From a virus, in the IMG/VR virus record IMGVR_UViG_3300020057_001232, positions 1-64,000 of that record: 64,000 nucleotides of DNA, one strand, 5' to 3'. Below the pieces are notes generated by a model, which saw nothing but the letters and a program-made list of their open reading frames with translations, ran no database searches and was not told the origin of the DNA. Within the stretch, counting starts at the first letter, position 1. Every line of letters starts with the position of its first letter. The translations under genes and the position numbers were made by a program. Shown piece after piece: positions 1-7,762 of this stretch.

Positions 1-780
1 TCATTTTAAAAGTCTTCGTAGACTCTCATAAAGCTCTAGGGGAGGGCAAGCGGAAAGTCCGCTCATCTGACCGTCGTTCACTTCTATAAGTGTCCAAGAT
101 CCATCGGTTTTCTCTGCAATGTCGAGAACGAAGAAAGAGGCAGACTGAGAAACAATTTCGGCACATTGGTCGGCAAACGCTAAACCTTCGGGGGTCATCG
201 TGCCTATTTCTTCCGAAATGGTCCAATAGAAGCCGTAGGTCAAACGCTCTTTGCCGTAGTAGAAGAGTCGCCATTCGTTTGAAAACGGCAAATCGTTCAA
301 GCCGATTTCTAATTTTTTTAGATCTGCATATTCCCGTATCACTATTCCCTGAGTGCCAATGAGCGGATCTCGCATTAGTCTTGAGTAGACGGCGCTGCAA
401 GCGTCCCAATCTTTGGCAAACATCATCGTGTTCCAATCGAACTTACGAGAGTTTGTTCGCCCTTTTAAAATGTAAGGTCCGCCAGACTTCGGTACGTCTT
501 GAAGACGAAACCAAGACTTCGGCGTGAAGTCTACTACGTCGTAGTAATAGTCGAAGCTAGCGATGTAGTTGTGCTCACGGAGCGAGTTCACAAGTCTGCT
601 TCCTTGAGCAAGCAGATCCTTCTCTAGCTCTCGGTAGTAGGGAAGGGCAGAATATCTAGCGATAACAAGTCTTTCCTGCAAACCAACTCGACTGTCGGTC
701 ACGGGAAAGACTTGTTTAGCGATTTCCAATTCCTCTTTCGTGTCAACATCGGAACGAAAGAGGATGACTGGATTTTTCAC
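1..780 (-). CDS. ATP-grasp domain protein
   Basis: A 259-residue soluble protein with the pattern of ATP-grasp ligases common in phages and actinobacteria. A lysine-bearing nucleotide-binding strand is seen near residue 105 (GGPYILKGRTNSRKF). A middle segment QGIVIREY and the C-terminal metal-binding strand (WTLIEVNDGQ, with E and N) follow. Such enzymes join a carboxylate to an amine or thiol using ATP; the substrate cannot be told from sequence. The ATG overlaps the stop of the upstream AAA+ gene by 4 bases, so the two are probably translated together. The gene is complete, with its TGA at the very edge of the window. The family call is fairly secure and the substrate is unknown. Confidence 0.75.
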   Translation of the reverse strand: MKNPVILFRSDVDTKEELEIAKQVFPVTDSRVGLQERLVIARYSALPYYRELEKDLLAQGSRLVNSLREHNYIASFDYYYDVVDFTPKSWFRLQDVPKSGGPYILKGRTNSRKFDWNTMMFAKDWDACSAVYSRLMRDPLIGTQGIVIREYADLKKLEIGLNDLPFSNEWRLFYYGKERLTYGFYWTISEEIGTMTPEGLAFADQCAEIVSQSASFFVLDIAEKTDGSWTLIEVNDGQMSGLSACPPLELYESLRRLLK

Positions 781-2300
781 AGACGGGATTCCACGTAGTC
801 AAAGGTCTTCTGGCTTAGTCCGACGTGAGCCGCACCAACATCGACGACCACTTCTTTGAAGGCGTCACCGAGGCGTTCGGCTGAAGTCCTGACAACTTCC
901 TCTCTTGGTGTCATAAGACGGAGGTGGTTCTTCATGCTCCTAGCAGCGGTAGCAAGATCAGCCGCCGTAAGTTGAAGCGTGTCCGCAGCACCCATACGAT
1001 AGAGGGCTTCAAGCTTAGCACGCTCGACTACCTCACGAATGACGGCAGGGATCTGCCCGTCTAGTTCTACCGCTGCGGCGGAGACATCTTCATTTGGCGA
1101 CATTAGACCACGGGCGTAAAGCTTGAGAAGCTTCCCTGCGGCTTCTGTGTCGGGAGGGAGCACGCTGATAACCGCATCGAGACGACCTGGACGCAACATG
1201 GCTTTGTTGATCTTCTCAACATCGTTCGTAGTGAGGATCGTCATGATCTCGAAGCCCTTCGAGTCAACACCGTCGATGTTGTTAAGAACGTCGTCAACTT
1301 CCGCCGAGCGACCACCTGTGACCACACGGTCGATGTCTTCAGCGAAGATCACAGCCGGGCTATACTGACGTGCGAACAAGAGGGCGTCGGGAAGACCAAG
1401 CACACGGTCGAGATAGATGAACGTCCAACCGTTCTCAACGCATTTCTTTGCTGTGACGTTGGCAGTAAGGGTTTTCCCCGTACCGTATTTACCTTCGAGC
1501 AAGATACCTCGGCGAAGAGGGATACCGAACTTGCGGCACATCTCGGTCTTCTCAATAGGCGTAAAGATCGACGTTTGAACTTGGTGACGTACTTCCTCAG
1601 AAAAAATGAGGTCGTTCTCGTCGGTCTTCGAGAGATCGAGAAACTGCGGTGCGTACTCGAAGTCGAAGTTAAGTTCGCCGTCTTCCGTCGTGCGGATGCG
1701 GATAGCCTTTCCTTTATATACCGACTTCTCACGGACGTAGAGACGTACTTGATCGGCAATATACTTGATTTGCTCTTTATGCTTTTGCTTGACCTTACCG
1801 CTGATAGCGAAAACGATCTGACCGTTCTTACGGCTGTAGTTGGTCTGAAGGTCGCCTTCAACGCCGGGGATCTTGAATCCGCCCCAAACGACTTGTACAC
1901 TTTCGTTGTGGGAAACTTCAAGGTTGACCATGACCGGTGGACGTGGACCGAAGAAGCCTGGAGTAGGAGCTGCATGGTGCCAGCCGTAGATCTTACGGAG
2001 CGTCTCCATCAAAGCATAGCTGCCGTCGAGAGGGTGAGCGACGACCTCTTCGTGGATTGCGATGACTGTTTCTTCTTCTTCGATTTTGCGTTCGAGACAA
2101 GCAATCGCTTCTTCGTTCGTCATCGTCTCGGGGAGGGTGATTTGTGTACCTTCACGCCGAACACCAACGTCACGGAACTTGAACTCGCCATCCGCAGACG
2201 ACTTGTTGGCTTTCTCTTGGAGAAGCTTCAACATTTTCGCCATCGTTTCGACATTCACATCTGTTGCTGCGCTTGACTTCGCACGAATCTGCTGCGTCAT
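777..2300 (-). CDS. AAA+ ATPase (FtsH/Cdc48-like core)
   Basis: About 507 residues with one AAA module in the C-terminal half. The Walker A is GKYGTGKT, the Walker B is VIFAEDID, the sensor I region is ILTTND, and RPGRLD carries the arginine finger as in FtsH/Cdc48/BCS1-type ATPases. The first 230 residues resemble no domain I know and probably bind substrate or partner. ATG 2300 is preferred over the upstream GTG (2315) because AGGATAG sits about 8 bases upstream. It overlaps the ATP-grasp gene by 4 bases. The likely role is ATP-driven remodelling of a protein or protein-nucleic acid complex; the target is unknown. Confidence 0.85.
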   Translation of the reverse strand: MTQQIRAKSSAATDVNVETMAKMLKLLQEKANKSSADGEFKFRDVGVRREGTQITLPETMTNEEAIACLERKIEEEETVIAIHEEVVAHPLDGSYALMETLRKIYGWHHAAPTPGFFGPRPPVMVNLEVSHNESVQVVWGGFKIPGVEGDLQTNYSRKNGQIVFAISGKVKQKHKEQIKYIADQVRLYVREKSVYKGKAIRIRTTEDGELNFDFEYAPQFLDLSKTDENDLIFSEEVRHQVQTSIFTPIEKTEMCRKFGIPLRRGILLEGKYGTGKTLTANVTAKKCVENGWTFIYLDRVLGLPDALLFARQYSPAVIFAEDIDRVVTGGRSAEVDDVLNNIDGVDSKGFEIMTILTTNDVEKINKAMLRPGRLDAVISVLPPDTEAAGKLLKLYARGLMSPNEDVSAAAVELDGQIPAVIREVVERAKLEALYRMGAADTLQLTAADLATAARSMKNHLRLMTPREEVVRTSAERLGDAFKEVVVDVGAAHVGLSQKTFDYVESRL

Positions 2301-2397
2301 GTTCACTATCCTCACTTGAAAAGTATAATTGAATGCTGGTGAACCACCGTAACAGCCAAAATAAAAGATGGCAACCTTGACTTCGTGGAAAAGCTAT

Positions 2398-2530
2398 TTG
2401 ACATCCTCCCCACGGCTAAAGCCGGGAGGAGGAAAAAATATGCCATACCGTTAGGTTCGAGTCAGAGACCCGCCAGCATCTTTATCTACCGAGGTATTCC
2501 TACTAACCTTTTCGGAGATAAAGACGATGC
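2398..2530 (-). mobile_element. IS605/TnpB-type right-end remnant
   Basis: Read on the minus strand, this stretch ends in the palindrome CGGCTTTAGCCG followed by GTGGGGAGGATGTCAA. That is the same right end as in the element at 28012-28411, including the terminal TCAA expected of IS200/IS605 cleavage sites. No transposase is attached. The AT-poor part up to about 2530 could be a decayed omega-RNA scaffold, but its inner limit cannot be fixed. Only the palindrome and terminus (about 2398-2433) are certain. Confidence 0.6.
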
Positions 2531-2811
2531 AAGAATCCTATTTCAAACTCAAAGACTTTCTCAAAAGTGAATCGCAGCGTTTCAAAGATGCCCGTAAAGA
2601 GGGTCACGCTAAAGACCACTACGAGCGCCAAAACTACCGCTACCACCACATCGCCTACTGCCTTATTCGTGGGCGTACCCTAGAGCAAATCGAAAACCAC
2701 AGGCTCAACCCACACCCCCAAAACTACAGCGAGTGCAACGAACGCTACCTTCAAAAAAGAGTTGCTGACATTCGCCTCGCCGTTGAGGAGGGTCGCTATG
2801 GAGCCGCTTGA
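2527..2811 (+). CDS. Hypothetical basic protein, 94 aa
   Basis: A small soluble protein rich in Arg, Lys, His and Tyr. A good ribosome site (GGAGATAAAGACG) precedes the ATG. No known domain is recognised. The YRYHHIAYCLIRGRT segment followed by LEQIE looks like a helix-turn-helix-sized helical bundle, but this is not diagnostic. Its 3' end overlaps the start of the PTH2-like gene and supplies that gene's Shine-Dalgarno (GAGGAGGGTCGCT), so the two are probably an operon leading into the tRNA at 3115. Confidence 0.7.
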   Translation: MQESYFKLKDFLKSESQRFKDARKEGHAKDHYERQNYRYHHIAYCLIRGRTLEQIENHRLNPHPQNYSECNERYLQKRVADIRLAVEEGRYGAA

Positions 2812-3097
2812 TAGGCTGTATGTCATCTCCAGACGTGATTTAGGGCGTGGAGCCCAAGCCGTCCAAAGTGCTCATGCGGTAGCTGAGTTCATGCTTCAGC
2901 ACCCAGGACGGTGGAAAAATCACACGCTTGTTCTACTGTCCGTAGATGATCTTGACGAGCTTGAAGTATTGCATAAAAAAGCAGCAGAAGAATTGCCAAC
3001 GGTGGTCTTCCTAGAACCTGACCTTGACTTTTCTTTCACCGCATTTGCTGCTGGTGGTGCGAGCACGTTGTTTCAACGCTTGTCACTCTTAAGATGA
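2798..3097 (+). CDS. PTH2-like peptidyl-tRNA hydrolase domain protein
   Basis: About 99 residues. The N-terminus (YVISRRDLGRGAQAVQSAHA) matches the start of the archaeal/eukaryotic type 2 peptidyl-tRNA hydrolase fold, where a basic residue and an AxQxAHA helix form the active site. A strand with the DLDEL...LHKKA pattern follows. PTH2 releases peptides from peptidyl-tRNA; several phages carry reduced versions of uncertain activity. ATG 2798 is chosen over TTG 2762 because of the strong upstream AGGAGGG. The tRNA gene starts 18 bases after the stop, which fits a tRNA-related role, but activity is an inference. Confidence 0.65.
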   Translation: MEPLDRLYVISRRDLGRGAQAVQSAHAVAEFMLQHPGRWKNHTLVLLSVDDLDELEVLHKKAAEELPTVVFLEPDLDFSFTAFAAGGASTLFQRLSLLR

Positions 3098-3114
3098 GAC
3101 AGTAGACTGTGAGT

Positions 3115-3184
3115 GCTTCCGGTGCCCGAGGCTAGGCAGACGGTCTCTAAAACTGTCTTCGGGGTTCGAGTTCCCCCGGAGGCG
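3115..3184 (+). tRNA. tRNA with CUA anticodon (amber suppressor or Pyl-like)
   Basis: The sequence folds as a tRNA. The acceptor is GCTTCCG with CGGAGGC (7 pairs, one T-G). The D stem TGCC/GGCA has a GG-containing loop. The anticodon stem ACGGT/ACTGT (6 pairs if G-C is added) encloses loop CTCTAAA. The T arm has loop TTCGAGT. The anticodon at 3147-3149 is CTA, which reads UAG. Oddities are only one base between acceptor and D stem, a 3-4 base variable loop, a C-C mismatch at the base of the T stem, and no encoded CCA. The compact joints recall tRNA-Pyl, but the D loop is longer than in tRNA-Pyl. Confidence 0.7.
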
Positions 3185-3188
3185 CTCC

Positions 3189-3647
3189 TCAGTAGAACAT
3201 ACCATATGCCAGCATCGGTATGTGTCGTTTCTTCTCATCATAACCTGAGAAGTGGAACGTCGGCGTCGTGTCGATCACTTCGTTTACGGTCAAAGTAAGT
3301 TCGAGATCGCCGAGCTTCAAGTACCATAAAAGAATTTCGAGGTACCCTTGAGTGCCGCCTTGCAGATAGCAGCGACCTTCCGTCTCTAGTTCGTTTTTTT
3401 CGTAATCAGAAAATTCCCACCCGAGCTTTGTAAGCGTATCCGCATGGTGTTCGGGGATCGTGGACTCTTCGTAGTCTTTACAGACTTCAGCGCCGAAGTC
3501 AAAACCGGTTTTAGTGACCGCCGTGAAGTACGCCTCCCTGACATCTGCGACGGGTTTATTAGACGTTACAAAAATATCTAGGTGCTGATTGTGACCATCC
3601 TTGGACCAATCTCCTAGTTGAAATTTGATAGTGTGCTCAGCGGACAT
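3189..3647 (-). CDS. Hypothetical protein, 152 aa
   Basis: An acidic soluble protein with no recognised family. It alternates predicted beta strands (KFQLGDW, LDIFVTSNKPV, LELTLTVNEVI) with one helix (VREAYFTAVTKTG). It overlaps the 3' end of the nucleotidase-like gene by 11 bases, so it is the distal gene of that minus-strand operon. It ends 4 bases from the tRNA on the other strand. Confidence 0.7.
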   Translation of the reverse strand: MSAEHTIKFQLGDWSKDGHNQHLDIFVTSNKPVADVREAYFTAVTKTGFDFGAEVCKDYEESTIPEHHADTLTKLGWEFSDYEKNELETEGRCYLQGGTQGYLEILLWYLKLGDLELTLTVNEVIDTTPTFHFSGYDEKKRHIPMLAYGMFY

Positions 3648-4149
3648 CGTAGTGGATTCCTTCTTGCGCTTGGAGGTCTAACTTTTTGAGCTGGGCGATG
3701 GTGCTTTCGGCACTAGTATGATGGATGCCGATGCCGCCACGCTTACGCCACTCCTCAATGGAGATCAACATGTCGTCGATTAGAATCGAGTCATAAGCGG
3801 CTAGGTTTTGTTTATAACGACGACGGCGATAGACGATGGGCTGGCTTTCACCAAACTTTGCATTAACCCACAGACGCTTTTCGTAGCGGGCTCTCAGCTC
3901 GTCGTGCGTGCTTGGTGCCGTCAAGAAGATCGGGTTGAGCTGTTGCAAAAACTGCCATAGTTGCTCCCCGTCCGGCATCAACTCAAGAGAAAGCCAAAAG
4001 TTTGGTATCCCTTTAAGGAGGTCCCACGCTTCGTGCTCAGGAACATTTGCAAAGGTCCGCTTTGTATGCTCGGTGAACTTCTTGTCGAAGTCGGCAATCA
4101 CACCATCCATGTCGCAGAAAATTGTATATGCCGCTAGACCTCGAAGCAT
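3637..4149 (-). CDS. HAD-type 5'(3')-deoxyribonucleotidase-like protein
   Basis: About 170 residues with the HAD motif I FCDMDGVIADF near the N-terminus, which supplies the nucleophile and acid-base aspartates. Motif II is FLTAPS and motif III/IV is ILIDDM. The cap and size match phage and bacterial 5'(3')-deoxyribonucleotidases, which dephosphorylate deoxynucleoside monophosphates. ATG 4149 overlaps the upstream stop by one base (TGATG) and has GGGGGTAATG in front. The likely role is nucleotide pool adjustment with the other nucleotide enzymes of this genome. Confidence 0.75.
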   Translation of the reverse strand: MLRGLAAYTIFCDMDGVIADFDKKFTEHTKRTFANVPEHEAWDLLKGIPNFWLSLELMPDGEQLWQFLQQLNPIFLTAPSTHDELRARYEKRLWVNAKFGESQPIVYRRRRYKQNLAAYDSILIDDMLISIEEWRKRGGIGIHHTSAESTIAQLKKLDLQAQEGIHYDVR

Positions 4150-4523
4150 CAATCATTACCCCCAGAACTACACGGACTAGAATCGTGCGAGCTGCAAGAG
4201 CTGTCCGGCGCACTCGACTCGAAAGAAGACGAGAAGCTAGGAGATGGATCGAAGTTACAGGGATCTGCCATCATCGGCGAAGCGACATCAAAAGACGGGT
4301 TGTCATCCTGCGATGCGTAAGGCTTAGTTGCCTTGCGGCGTGTCTGCGGTCGAGGCGTAGGCGCTGCTGTTTGGTGCAGACCTCGCCACTTTTGGCTGAA
4401 GTCGTCGTCCTCAGTTGTTGGTGCAGGGCTTGCGAGAAAAACCTCTAGAGTTTGACCTTTCCAAACTACACGTATGATGCCGTAAAGGATGAGTCCTCCT
4501 ACGATAGCCAAGAAAAGTTCCAC
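4149..4523 (-). CDS. Single-pass membrane protein with Ser-rich tail
   Basis: 124 residues. The first 18 residues form one hydrophobic segment (LFLAIVGGLILYGIIRVVW). The rest is low-complexity, with a serine-rich end (about residues 92-122) that contains several Cys-Ser pairs. No family is recognised. It is the first gene of the operon that continues into the HAD protein. Confidence 0.65.
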   Translation of the reverse strand: MELFLAIVGGLILYGIIRVVWKGQTLEVFLASPAPTTEDDDFSQKWRGLHQTAAPTPRPQTRRKATKPYASQDDNPSFDVASPMMADPCNFDPSPSFSSSFESSAPDSSCSSHDSSPCSSGGND

Positions 4524-4564
4524 CGGGTTCCCTCCAAAAGTTAGGATTGTATGAAATTCACAAT

Positions 4565-4600
4565 AGCAAAAAAGACCCCCCTTGCAAAGGGAGGTCTTTC
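4565..4600 (-). terminator. Rho-independent terminator
   Basis: Inverted repeat AAAGACC-CCCTT / AAGGG-GGTCTTT with loop GCA. Read on the minus strand it is followed by TTTTTTG. It ends the transcript coming from the lipoprotein and zinc-ribbon genes. Confidence 0.8.
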
Positions 4601-4656
4601 ACTGAGAAAGGAACCAGCATTGTCAAGCTCAAGAAACAATAAAGGCAAAGCTTGAC

Positions 4657-4884
4657 TCAGACTGCTTTCTTGTAGGGTACTTCTTCGAGGCTTTCTTTCC
4701 GACTCTGCTGCTGCCCACAATGCGGGCAGCTCTTCTCTTCGGCGTTACAGTATCCCCAAGGGCGGTGTTTAGTTATGAAGAACATCCGAGGGTGCCAAAA
4801 ATGTCCGTTATCACAGTTATGTTGCACACGCTCAGTAGATCTTCGCAGCTTAGAGCCCGCACCTTGCATCGTTGATGCAGGCAT
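4657..4884 (-). CDS. Small zinc-binding protein
   Basis: 75 residues from ATG 4884. Cysteines and histidines are arranged as NCDNGHFWH ... GYCNAEEKSCPHCG, which suggests one zinc ribbon. The N-terminus is basic. The gene follows the 253-residue lipoprotein gene by 15 bases and precedes a terminator. No specific family is recognised. Confidence 0.6.
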   Translation of the reverse strand: MPASTMQGAGSKLRRSTERVQHNCDNGHFWHPRMFFITKHRPWGYCNAEEKSCPHCGQQQSRKESLEEVPYKKAV

Positions 4885-4899
4885 AGTACGGACCCCCAA

Positions 4900-5661
4900 T
4901 TATTCTGCGTCGTTGTTTAGAGCATCCATGACCACATCAGAGCCCTTGACTACTTCTGGCTCTTTTGGAGCAGGAGCCGAGCCAGATTGACGGTTGGGGA
5001 TATCAAGACCTTTCGACGGTTCTTGCTGACATGCGTACTGCGTAATCGTCGTTTTGAAGACGTTTAAGATGACCGGCAAGTCGGACTCAGCTACGTCAAC
5101 CGAGCTTTCGACTGCGGAGAAGTTATAGCACCAACGAACTTTCTCTTTGGTGGGACCGGTCAAGAGGACCGACACACGCTTGTTTGCACGGATGCGGTAA
5201 AGCTTCTCAGCGCCGTCGCCGGGGATCGACATTTGGAATTGACCCTTACCATTGACGAGCGTGTCGCCTGCATACCCACGGGAGTCCATCGAGACGATGT
5301 AGACTCGCATGTCGTTTTTCAGATCATCGAAGCCGACTTCAGCTTCGAACTTGACTTCGTAGTCTTCGTACCCTGCTTCGACAGCCTTATCCTTAAGGAT
5401 GGTAAGCTGCTGAGTGTAGAAGTCTTCCGAGTCAAGGTAGGTACGTCCGTCAACTTCCATATCGAAAGCTGATGCGACGTAGCCTCGAAGTTGGACCGGC
5501 TCGTGCTCACTAGGAGCGGTTTTTGCCCCTTGGTCCTTTTCTTCTTGCTCTGCTTTCTCTTTGGCGGCGAGATCGGAATCCGTGCCGCTCAGGTCGTTAC
5601 CACAAGCTGCGATGACATTCATGACCAAGATGACCAGTACCATTTTAATCGACGTTTTCAT
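4900..5661 (-). CDS. Lipoprotein, 253 aa
   Basis: A type II signal peptide is clear: basic MKTSIK, a hydrophobic core, then the lipobox VIAAC with cysteine 20. A charged linker rich in E, K and D follows, then a mostly beta domain (about 55-215) and a second low-complexity tail with PAPKEPEVV. A strong Shine-Dalgarno (AGGAGGTTCTCAA) precedes the ATG. The protein should be anchored in the envelope of a Gram-negative cell; its function is unknown. Confidence 0.8.
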   Translation of the reverse strand: MKTSIKMVLVILVMNVIAACGNDLSGTDSDLAAKEKAEQEEKDQGAKTAPSEHEPVQLRGYVASAFDMEVDGRTYLDSEDFYTQQLTILKDKAVEAGYEDYEVKFEAEVGFDDLKNDMRVYIVSMDSRGYAGDTLVNGKGQFQMSIPGDGAEKLYRIRANKRVSVLLTGPTKEKVRWCYNFSAVESSVDVAESDLPVILNVFKTTITQYACQQEPSKGLDIPNRQSGSAPAPKEPEVVKGSDVVMDALNNDAE

Positions 5662-5755
5662 TTGAGAACCTCCTCAGTGTTGTTAAATATAACTTCGGCA
5701 GAGTTCGCAAAAACTTTAGCATAAATCGTACAACCCCTTGATTTATATAGAAAGA

Positions 5756-5845
5756 GGCAAGCTCACTTCGAGCTTGCCCTTGCTGGTGCTAATTAAATGT
5801 GGTTAGAAAACAGCTAGTTAGGACGCAATCGTAACTAGCTGTTTT
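5756..5845 (-). terminator. Tandem terminator hairpins after the NAD operon
   Basis: Two perfect hairpins lie between the NAD operon and the lipoprotein gene. AAAACAGCTAGTTA pairs with TAACTAGCTGTTTT (5807-5845, a 14-bp stem). GGCAAGCTC pairs with GAGCTTGCC (5756-5778). On the minus strand each is followed by a T-rich run, so they likely end the 9010-5882 transcript. Confidence 0.75.
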
Positions 5846-5881
5846 ATCAAGGGAACGTTGAAAACCTACAGCTACCTAGCT

Positions 5882-7339
5882 TTAAGCCGACTGCAAGGGG
5901 TACTTGCTGCTGTAATGGGCGTGTGTTTCGAGCACTTCCTCAAACGTCCACTTCTTTGTGACTACCCCATTTAGAAAGACTGTTTTCAGCAGGTCTTGCT
6001 CTTCGGGAACGCTTCCGAAAGGCACGCAGCGGATTATGCCGTCAGCATCTTCGATGACTGAAAAGCGTCCTTCGAGTGATTTCTTGCCTGGATCAGTGAC
6101 GGGATCTTTCGAGACGCCCACCCACTCACCGTCGATTTCTGCGGCGGAACATTTGTACGCCATCTTGAGAAGGTCACGGTGGATCTTTTGGTGACGTTCG
6201 CCACCTTCACCGAAGGCGATGTTGTCGGCTGCCCAATAGCTGCGACACATCTCTTGAAGGATACACTCGAACATTTCCGAATTGATGCCGTCGCCCCAAA
6301 TCATGCGGACCTTCGGGTTGAGCATCTTGTATCCTTGCGGCGTCATCTCTGTACCGAAAGCCTCACCGAGAATCGTGAGGAGATCAATGACGACTTTCGG
6401 TGCGTACCCGGAGTCAGGACGAATCACCGTCACGCCGTTACGCTTTAAGATGGTCGCCTTCAACTCTTTACCAAAGATCTCTTTGCATGTGTGGTAGATG
6501 TCGTAGCTGTCCGACACCATAGCAATGAAGCCCTCTGGAAATTCTTCACACATGTTCTTGTAGGCTTTCGACTCTTTAGGTCTTGTCCACGAAGTCACCG
6601 TCATGTGGCACATAGCAGCGATGGAGTTTGACCACACCTTTTCGGTGTCGTAGTAAGCCATAAGCCAAGGGACCGAAAGGAGCGTATCGGAGCCCTTCGA
6701 GTTGAGTATGTATGCTGCTCCAACTCGTGCTGCCGATTGGTCACTCGAACTTCCCCGCTGACCAAAGTCATGGATTTTGTAATCCAAGCCGAGGGTGTGC
6801 CCGTTGGTGCGGAGCATGAAGCCGCCGACGAGACGGCGGTCGTGCCAACCTTTGGTTGCAGCCGTAGTGGTTGCCCAATTGTGAGAGAGTGATGTTTCAA
6901 CCGCTGTCGCTAGCCATTGAAATTCAGGGTCAGTTGCGTGTACTGTGAAGAGGGGAACATTCGCAGGGACGATGATGCCTTCCGGTAAGGCTTTGATTTC
7001 AAGCGGCAGAGCCCCTTTATGCTTCTCTAGAAGACTTCGAAACCCTTCTTCATCCACGATGTCGAGATCAAAGAAATGTTCTTTTAAAATTGGGAAACCC
7101 CAATCAAGCATCTCTTTGCTAATGACGTTGTTGCCACTGAAATTGACTAGATCTTCTTGCAAGCCAAAGAAAACCACTTTGTCGTACTTGCCGCCACGGG
7201 ACGAAAAGTAGTTGTAAATGTCGGTGATGCCTGGAGGCAGTTGCCTGTGAAAGCTATGCATGTAACTGTCCATTTGGAACAGGAACGGATATCTCGGACG
7301 ATACATTTCTAATGCAATCTGACTGCGGGTCTTACTCAT
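5882..7339 (-). CDS. nadV: Nicotinamide phosphoribosyltransferase
   Basis: 485 residues, the usual NAMPT/NadV length. It makes nicotinamide mononucleotide from nicotinamide and PRPP. Visible signatures are the N-terminal substrate motif (MDSYMHSFHRQLPPG), VVFFGLQ, the strand PEGIIVPANVPLFTV, the KIHDFGQRGSSS motif holding the phosphate-binding arginine, and IRPDSG near residue 305. It overlaps the next upstream gene (HAD phosphatase) by 4 bases, and the NMN adenylyltransferase gene lies just beyond. Together these form a two-step NAD salvage route from nicotinamide, as in the phage NARP2 type. Assignment is secure. Confidence 0.95.
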   Translation of the reverse strand: MSKTRSQIALEMYRPRYPFLFQMDSYMHSFHRQLPPGITDIYNYFSSRGGKYDKVVFFGLQEDLVNFSGNNVISKEMLDWGFPILKEHFFDLDIVDEEGFRSLLEKHKGALPLEIKALPEGIIVPANVPLFTVHATDPEFQWLATAVETSLSHNWATTTAATKGWHDRRLVGGFMLRTNGHTLGLDYKIHDFGQRGSSSDQSAARVGAAYILNSKGSDTLLSVPWLMAYYDTEKVWSNSIAAMCHMTVTSWTRPKESKAYKNMCEEFPEGFIAMVSDSYDIYHTCKEIFGKELKATILKRNGVTVIRPDSGYAPKVVIDLLTILGEAFGTEMTPQGYKMLNPKVRMIWGDGINSEMFECILQEMCRSYWAADNIAFGEGGERHQKIHRDLLKMAYKCSAAEIDGEWVGVSKDPVTDPGKKSLEGRFSVIEDADGIIRCVPFGSVPEEQDLLKTVFLNGVVTKKWTFEEVLETHAHYSSKYPLQSA

Positions 7340-7761
7340 ATTACCTCCTTGATGTTGTTTACACGCTGCGCTTCTCTGCCTTCTTTTCTCAGGTACAGCG
7401 TGGAGCTTTTAAAATGCTTGCCGTATGTTTCTGAATCGTCGATGTGCAAATCTAAACCTACTTCTTGGCAGTATTCTGCTTTCGCGGAATCCCACAACTC
7501 GGGGCGCAGCCAACCGTGCCCACGCTCGTCCCAAGAGACCGTGATGCCTTGAGAAGCTCTGTAGTCGATGATCGAGCAGAAGTGCGTGTAATGAACACCT
7601 TCTACGAAGCCTGCTTTAGCAAGATCCCATAAGGCATAGCTCTTGGTGGGACCAGTGATAATGTGAACTTCATGATTTGCCTCTACGAGAGCTTTTGCAA
7701 CTGCGGCAAAAACCTGCGGGTGCTTGTCGATGACGCCGTGAACGTCCAAGCCAAATCGCAT
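7336..7761 (-). CDS. HAD-family phosphatase within NAD operon
   Basis: About 141 residues. FGLDVHGVID is HAD motif I (DxxGxID), IITGPTKS is motif II, and LHIDDSETYG is motif IV. The enzyme is probably a small phosphatase for a nucleotide or sugar phosphate. Start ATG 7761 lies one base after the nadM stop with GAGGTTGAT as ribosome site, and the 3' end overlaps nadV by 4 bases. Its place between the two NAD genes suggests a role on an NAD or nucleotide intermediate, but that is inference. Confidence 0.8.
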   Translation of the reverse strand: MRFGLDVHGVIDKHPQVFAAVAKALVEANHEVHIITGPTKSYALWDLAKAGFVEGVHYTHFCSIIDYRASQGITVSWDERGHGWLRPELWDSAKAEYCQEVGLDLHIDDSETYGKHFKSSTLYLRKEGREAQRVNNIKEVI

Positions 7762-7762
7762 A

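Noticed and set aside
1575-2276. 233-codon plus-strand ORF
   Set aside because: It lies wholly opposite the AAA+ ATPase gene, has no ribosome site and no protein-like pattern.
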